Source: Ephydatia muelleri (lineage: Eukaryota; Porifera; Demospongiae; Spongillida; Spongillidae). Taken from it: a stretch of DNA of 64,000 nt. The translations under genes and the position numbers were made by a program. The stretch spans positions 1,976,829 to 2,040,828 of the forward strand of contig JABACO010000007.1 in assembly GCA_013339895.1 (NCBI GenBank), given 5' to 3'. The notes below the pieces were generated by a model. That model worked only from the letters and a program-made list of their open reading frames with translations. It ran no database searches and was not told the origin of the DNA. Below are positions 60,291 through 64,000 of this stretch, in pieces (position 1 is the stretch's first letter; every line of letters starts with the position of its first letter).

Positions 60291-60610
60291 AATGCCAGTT
60301 GACTGTACTGCAACGGATGAAGGTCAATTGGACTGTACTTGCATTTGCTGTAGCAATGAAATGGAGGCCTATCAACCGAAACTGAGGGAAATATTAGGCA
60401 TTTTGTGCTATCCTGGTACGTTTGGACAACATTGTGTGTATCAAAATCAGTCGTTCAGGTCGATTTTTCTATTCCACAACTGGAAAAGCAACTTTCTATA
60501 CTCGTCGATGTGATTCGTGTGGAGCTACCAGACGTAAAACGGGTCACGAACATTCGCACAATATGCACAGCAGAATTTATATCACGAAATGATCAACGAG
60601 TTCGCTTCTT
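60291..60610 (+). CDS. Possible small Cys-rich two-exon gene
   Basis: An open frame starting MPVDCTATDEGQ contains DCTCICCSNEMEAYQPK and runs to a good donor (CCTG before GTACGT at 60416). An acceptor TCGTTCAG lies at 60459. Joined in phase 1 it continues GRFFYSTTGKATFYTRRCDS, then CGATRRKTGHEHSHN, and stops near 60592. The Cys and His spacing suggests metal binding, but no family is recognised. The alternative frame of the second exon is also open to about 60632, and an upstream non-ATG extension is open too. Expression and start are unknown. Confidence 0.3.
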
Positions 60611-60632
60611 TGGTACATTTCCATCGTCTTAA

Positions 60633-62177
60633 TTGCATATCCCAAATTGTATGCGTATGAATATAATTATCTTTTTGACCACCACTGCCCCCCCAAATAT
60701 AGACACCCTCCGCCGCCGCTGCGGATTCGTTGAAACTATCTTCATGAATGAATGGAATAGCTTGATTCGGTAAAGCAGAAATGCCTTGGAGTGTTCCTTT
60801 ATGTCTAAAAGCATAGATTGCAACCGCGCGTCGTGGACTCGTCGGGACAATAAGCATCCAACGTCACGACCCGGGTCTTACGTACATGAGTATTAACGAA
60901 GTACCGTATTTCGGTATATTATTCCAATTAAATTGCACTATATCAGTTCAGGGGTAACACTCTGAGTCACGTGGCAATCTGTACTACTGTGCGTTCCTAC
61001 ATTTACAGGTACGTCGGTGCATTTTGTTCTCATACACGGAGAGATGATAAAATTTCTCTGCGCAAACCCGCACATTCTCGAAATTGCTTGCCATGTATAT
61101 GTAAGTCCTACACGCGCGGGTTAACTAACAGGATCATATTCGATGTTCTCACGGAGGTGCTTTTGTAACCTTTCTATTTCTGGTCATCTATCAGCTGAAC
61201 CGTATTCCATCGTTCTAGCTGTGTCAGAGTCAGTGAAGGCAACTGATCCGCGTCATAGTAGAGCTTGCATAGGTCATAACTGGATTCTGGGGTAGGGGTG
61301 TGTGATGAGAAGGATGGCTTGCTCACAAATTAAACTGTACCCCATTGGAATAGTACTTCACATGCATAACAAAATGTGGCTTGTCTCCAGCTCATGCAAT
61401 GAGATCAGTAGGGCTGTGATCTATTGCACACTCGACCATTTCTGATAGGTTTTGAATTACAGTGAATAAGGGCACTTGAGGTGTTAAAGACATGAGAGCT
61501 TCCTTGAACGTAACAGGCAAAGCAAGGCAAAAGGCACACTATGAGCCCTACAAAACTTGGGTGCATGTGCCCCCCTGTTTAAGCACTATAGTTTTTTAAG
61601 CACTAGTTTAGCCTTAAATGACTTGATGGTACCCAGCTCAGTTGAAAAGCCACCATTGTATAGAACTGCAAAACGTCTGTTACTAGGTAATTCTCTGGCA
61701 TTTGTGGAAGATAGCCCTGGTGAATTGGATTAGCCACATTCTAGCTCCATGTTGGTGATCACTATTGGTAGCAAAGTCAAGGCTGTACTCTATGTCTGCA
61801 CATACTTGCTGATATATATACCACTAGGTTGTCCACAACTGTCAGGAATGGAGAATATGGTGGAGATGGGGTAGTGAACGTGGTAATAAGCCGTTGTATC
61901 CATTGGCGTCGGTGATGTTTGTGGATGATGATTGGCTATGTGATGCCTTCTGTTTGCTGATCAGGGATGTCTTCAAAAGCTCCACATTTGTCACACACGA
62001 TGCTTGCACTATAGCGGTATGTGAAGGAGGCGATGGAAAGGATTTGAAATAAATGTTCAAAATCTAAACTATCGCAATGAGCAAATTGTGTCAAAACAGA
62101 ATACTTAACGCTAATTTTGTATTTGCTTTGTTTACTAGTGATTTGGATTGAAACAATGGAGCTATGGAAGAGGGATA
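60633..62177. other. Region without a recognised gene
   Basis: About 1.5 kb. One exon-like piece (about 61009-61100, after TTTACAG and before GTAAGT) reads FCSHTRRDDKISLRKPAHSR and might belong to the gene at 60291. Otherwise no support for a gene. Confidence 0.4.
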
Positions 62178-63136
62178 TCACTGTGCGATGACCTTATTTT
62201 CAACCCTCGTATCTTCATTTCCCCCCCCCCCCGCCCCCACTATACATGCAACAACCATACTGATTATCCAGTCGTTAAAAGACATATACACAACACCTTG
62301 CATTTGCATGAAGGTATCACAACTATACACGCTATGCATGCTGTACACCATGCATGCAACCATTTGGTTCTGAAGCAGGAGTTCCATGATAATGTGGCGA
62401 ACCACACTTAATAGAGTTTTATAAACTTTTGGCAGTGATGCATCCATAATGTTACATGAATAGTAGTTGTAAAGCAATAAGTTGACAGGATTTAATTTGG
62501 CTATCGAAGACCAGACTACCAAATCACCAATTTTCAGGTCTGACCATTTGGAGTGGAACATATCGAGAAAGCAATTTGCGTAATCACGACATATTTCCGT
62601 AATCATTCCATACACAGTATGGGGAAAGCATACCAAATGTTTTTTACAACTTAGCTCCTGACAGATTGTTAGTGCGGCACATTTGGCAAGATTTTTAAAC
62701 ACGTCACCATATTTTTCCAGAATAAGCCCGCGGTTCCATTGAATTGTAGGGGCCTTTTTTTCAAATGTTCATGAAGTCAACGGGGGGGGTGTTCCTCATC
62801 ACAAAATTCCACAGTCTATTACGTCAAAACCTTAAAGATCTACTGTTAGCTCCTGACAGAAACATATAGCTGATACACAAAATTCTGCGCTTTTAAACGT
62901 AGGTCTTCGTATTTGAAAATTCGGTTCCATACTCCACAGAAGTATTTCTTCTTGGATTTCATAGTGTCCCCGTCTCGTGCCCACAAAAATTGAAATATGG
63001 ACGTACATACATTAGGCAACATTACCAAAGGTTTGTTGCTACCTATTGTGCGCTGCCGCACGCTTGCATGGTGAAGCGGTGATGCTGTGTTATGTACTAT
63101 ATATAGTAGCTTGTACATATCCCGCGTCGTATCCAT
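62178..63136 (-). CDS. Unrecognised protein, two open segments
   Basis: Two minus-strand open segments, 63136-62846 (starts MDTTRDMYKLLYIVHNTASP) and 62702-62178 (starts MFKNLAKCAALTICQEL), are rich in Leu, Cys and aromatic residues and may be parts of one gene. Both contain a TCTGTCAGGAGCTAA sequence on the minus strand (near 62846-62866 and 62645-62667), so they may be diverged tandem units. The pattern (short Leu/Cys helices such as LTICQELSCKKHLVCFPHTV) is weakly like Leu-rich adaptor repeats, but I cannot name a family. The C-terminal 25 residues run through a poly-C tract (62221-62232) and are doubtful. Confidence 0.3.
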
Positions 63137-64000
63137 AACGCTTACCCACGGCTGCCAGCTCTTGCTGGAGCACTACACTCCTCGGTACCCCTGCACAGTG
63201 GCGTGCACAGTGGCGTGCGCTTAAGCCTTGAGCACTGTAGTGTGCATGTAGGCGTATGTTGTTTCTAAATAATGCACACGGTACAGGGGGGGGAAAGGGG
63301 GTGGGGGGGGGGGGGCCGGGAAGGGAAGGGAAGGGTTAGGTGTACGCCACTAGAAGGCTTAGCGTAGCTTGCTTGAACTGTTCTGTCGCGTTTTGCTACA
63401 AAGCTTACAAGCTTAGACCTTATACGTAGGTCCAGGGTAGTAATTGTAGCGGAAGGTCCAGGGTACTAATTGTACATTTAGGTCCAGGTTAGGCGATAGG
63501 CCGATGTAGGTACATGTACATTGTCCAGGTTAGGCCTGTGTAGGTGGTACATGTAGGATCAGGGTAGGCCTATGTAGGTCCAAGTTAGGCCTGTGTTGGT
63601 ACATGTAATGTCCAGGGTCTGACTGGTGGTGATGAACAGATGCTGCATTGCATTCTGTAAATGTACACTTTGCCCTTGATGATAAATATAATATTCTTTC
63701 ATTGTGTGCTATGTAAACTGTGGTTAGCTAGCTGAATAGTGTATTGTCTAAACTGATGTTAGGCTGCCTGGTGTACATGTACATTTGGATCTACTAGCTA
63801 TAGCAGTTCTAAGAGAGCAAATTGTGTATGTTTTTTTAAAGCACATACTATACATGTTGCCCTATATACAAACCACACATTGTGTGCAGAAACGTGTTTT
63901 GGTGGTGATGACATGGACCTTTTAGGCCTGATGCGGCGATGCCAGCAAGTATTAGGGAGGGGGTGGAGTGTGCTTTGGACCTGATGCAGAGGCTCTTTGG
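63137..64000. other. Window end; possible start of another exon
   Basis: Contains a G-rich run (63287-63315) and repeated TAGGTCCAGGGTA-like units (63427-63620). At about 63894, after GTGTGCAG, an open piece reads TCFGGDDMDLLGLMRRCQQ. A different frame then gives REGVECALDLMQRLF up to the window end. It could be an exon with one frame break; the rest would lie outside. Confidence 0.3.

Overview
The window reads as nuclear DNA of an animal. Its genes are split by many GT-AG introns, some only 42-60 bases long. The products are typical of animals: a ciliary IFT-A protein, HP1, ESCRT-III CHMP5, SNM1B/Apollo, a PX-BAR sorting nexin and a laminin-G/EGF membrane protein. The compact layout, short introns, heavy micro- and minisatellite load and strong allelic differences suggest a non-bilaterian animal, most likely a sponge. 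That is inference; no lineage marker is conclusive.

Layout, left to right: 3' part of TTC21B/IFT139 (+, 75-5509, with a 1000-N gap inside); a bZIP factor (-, 5960-6988); DCLRE1B/Apollo (+, 8261-16007); a laminin-G/EGF transmembrane protein (-, 16212-20047); 5' exons of a sorting nexin (+, from 20383), then a second 1000-N gap. After the gap the laminin-G gene and the sorting-nexin 5' exons appear again (24584-32123), and the sorting nexin runs on to 38307. Next come HP1/CBX (-, 40586-41513), an intronless D123-like ATP-grasp gene (+, about 41968-43057), a damaged 7TM-receptor-like gene (-, 44253-45175), CHMP5 (-, 46464-49780), IGBP1/alpha4 (+, 49945-55128), an AGPAT5-like acyltransferase (-, 55831-59813) and poorly understood sequence to the end.

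The apparent 7.5-kb tandem duplication is almost certainly an unmerged overlap between two contigs: the whole end of the left contig matches the whole beginning of the right contig, with the N gap between them. The true locus should hold one laminin-G gene and one sorting nexin. The laminin-G frame is intact only in the left copy and the sorting-nexin frame only in the right one. Most single-base frame breaks in conserved exons lie in the right contig, which points to residual sequencing errors rather than a cluster of pseudogenes.

Genes alternate in direction, with short head-to-head intergenic regions (165 bases for CHMP5/IGBP1, about 340 for laminin-G/sorting nexin, about 450 for HP1/D123-like). 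I see no operon-like pathway cluster. The most unusual feature is a set of minisatellites that start at exon 3' ends and repeat the 5' splice site, above all the 42-unit, 27-base array in TTC21B, which stays open in the host exon's reading frame.
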